Source: Bifidobacterium breve (lineage in GTDB: Bacteria > Actinomycetota > Actinomycetes > Nanopelagicales > Nanopelagicaceae). From it: a DNA stretch of 8,286 bases. The DNA is taken from the NCBI GenBank assembly GCA_945869505.1, contig CAMBOZ010000050.1:1-8286 (forward strand). The letters run 5' to 3'. Each line of letters opens with the position of its first letter. Within the stretch, counting starts at the first letter, position 1. The notes beneath the pieces were generated by a model. The model was not told the DNA's origin. It worked only from the letters and a program-made list of their open reading frames with translations, and did no database searches. Position numbers and translations under genes: made by a program. Below are positions 7,978 to 8,286 of this stretch, piece after piece.

Positions 7978-8129
7978 TGAAATTCGAATACGCAACCGTC
8001 CCACTACTTTCACACGCCACAAAGCAGATTCTTGATACTTGGGGTTCAGATGGTTGGGAACTCGTAACAGTTATTCCTGCTCCAGGCGGCGAACAATTAG
8101 TTGCTTACATGAAGCGAGAGATTAAATAG
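7977..8129 (+). CDS. DUF4177 domain small protein
   Basis: This 50-residue protein starts with MKFEYATVPLLSHATKQILD and continues WGSDGWELVTVIPAP, then EQLVAYMKREIK. The FEYATVPL, GWELV and LVAYMKR pattern is that of the DUF4177 family as found in actinobacteria. Its function is unknown. Two short beta-strand segments around a helix are likely, with no cysteines, signal peptide or membrane segment. The start is well supported: GGAGGA at 7966-7971 lies five bases before the ATG, which overlaps the yqeY stop. The stop is two bases before the next gene, so the three genes are probably one transcript. Close packing between yqeY and the RidA gene suggests a linked role, but this is inference. Confidence 0.88.
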   Translation: MKFEYATVPLLSHATKQILDTWGSDGWELVTVIPAPGGEQLVAYMKREIK

Positions 8130-8131
8130 CT

Positions 8132-8286
8132 ATGGCGATCGATGTCCGCGCAAAGCTTGCTGAAAAAGGTTTAACGCTTCCGGTTGCGGCTAAACCAGTT
8201 GCTGCTTATTTGCCAGCAGTTCGCACTGGTCAAATAGTTTTTACTGCAGGACAACTTCCATTAGTAGATGGCGCAATGGCCGATAC
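8132..8286 (+). CDS. RidA (YjgF/YER057c/UK114) family protein, 3' end outside the window
   Basis: RidA proteins hydrolyse reactive enamine/imine intermediates made by PLP enzymes, or belong to related subgroups with other uncertain roles. Only the first 51 residues plus two bases of the next codon are visible. They include AYLPAVRTGQIVFTAGQLPLVDG (25-47), the conserved N-terminal strand region of the family. The catalytic arginine and later motifs lie beyond the window, so the subgroup cannot be assigned. The ATG at 8132 is two bases after the DUF4177 stop. The ribosome-binding site is weak (GAGAG at 8116-8120), which suggests translation carried over from the gene before. Its position after yqeY and DUF4177 is a common actinobacterial arrangement. 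Confidence 0.88.
   Translation, partial: MAIDVRAKLAEKGLTLPVAAKPVAAYLPAVRTGQIVFTAGQLPLVDGAMAD

Noticed and set aside
1..8286. CRISPR arrays, insertion sequences, tRNA/rRNA genes, phage or defence genes
   Set aside because: No direct-repeat arrays, transposase motifs, terminal repeats or RNA gene signatures were seen. Nearly every base is accounted for by recognised housekeeping genes.

Overview
The window looks like chromosomal core sequence from a low-GC, streamlined actinobacterium. By eye the GC content is roughly 45-50%. The protein families and gene order are actinobacterial: dnaX-recR-aspartokinase-Asd on one side, and metallophosphoesterase / YqeY / DUF4177 / RidA on the other. Coding density is extreme. 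The longest non-coding stretch is 92 bases, and several genes overlap. This fits freshwater Nanopelagicales (acI, 'Ca. Planktophila'-like), but that placement is an inference from composition and synteny, not a proven identification.

Layout. Positions 1-2300 hold a replication and repair pair on the plus strand: dnaX (5' end outside the window) and recR, overlapping by one base. A 92-base gap carries a good -10 box and starts the aspartate-pathway operon at 2393-4728. That operon is lysC followed by asd with an ATGA overlap. lysC contains a well-formed internal start with a strong Shine-Dalgarno sequence, expected to give the separate beta (regulatory) subunit. A 32-base gap with a probable leaderless promoter follows. 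Next comes the GDP-L-fucose module at 4761-6670, fcl then gmd, again with an ATGA overlap. A minus-strand metallophosphoesterase (7469-6636) converges on gmd and overlaps its last 35 bases. It is divergent from a plus-strand cluster of yqeY, a 50-residue DUF4177 protein and a RidA-family gene cut by the window end.

How the genes work together. DnaX and RecR serve the replisome and recombinational repair. LysC and Asd carry out the first two steps from aspartate toward lysine/diaminopimelate, threonine and methionine. Gmd and Fcl convert GDP-mannose to GDP-L-fucose for surface glycans, but no glycosyltransferase lies in the window. The last cluster is conserved in actinobacteria, and its joint role is not known.

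No mobile element, CRISPR array, tRNA, rRNA or obvious foreign DNA was seen, and every gene present looks intact. I found no convincing new defence or biosynthetic system. The points most worth a second look are the two-product lysC gene, the leaderless-type promoters, the missing ybaB gene, and the small DUF4177 protein.
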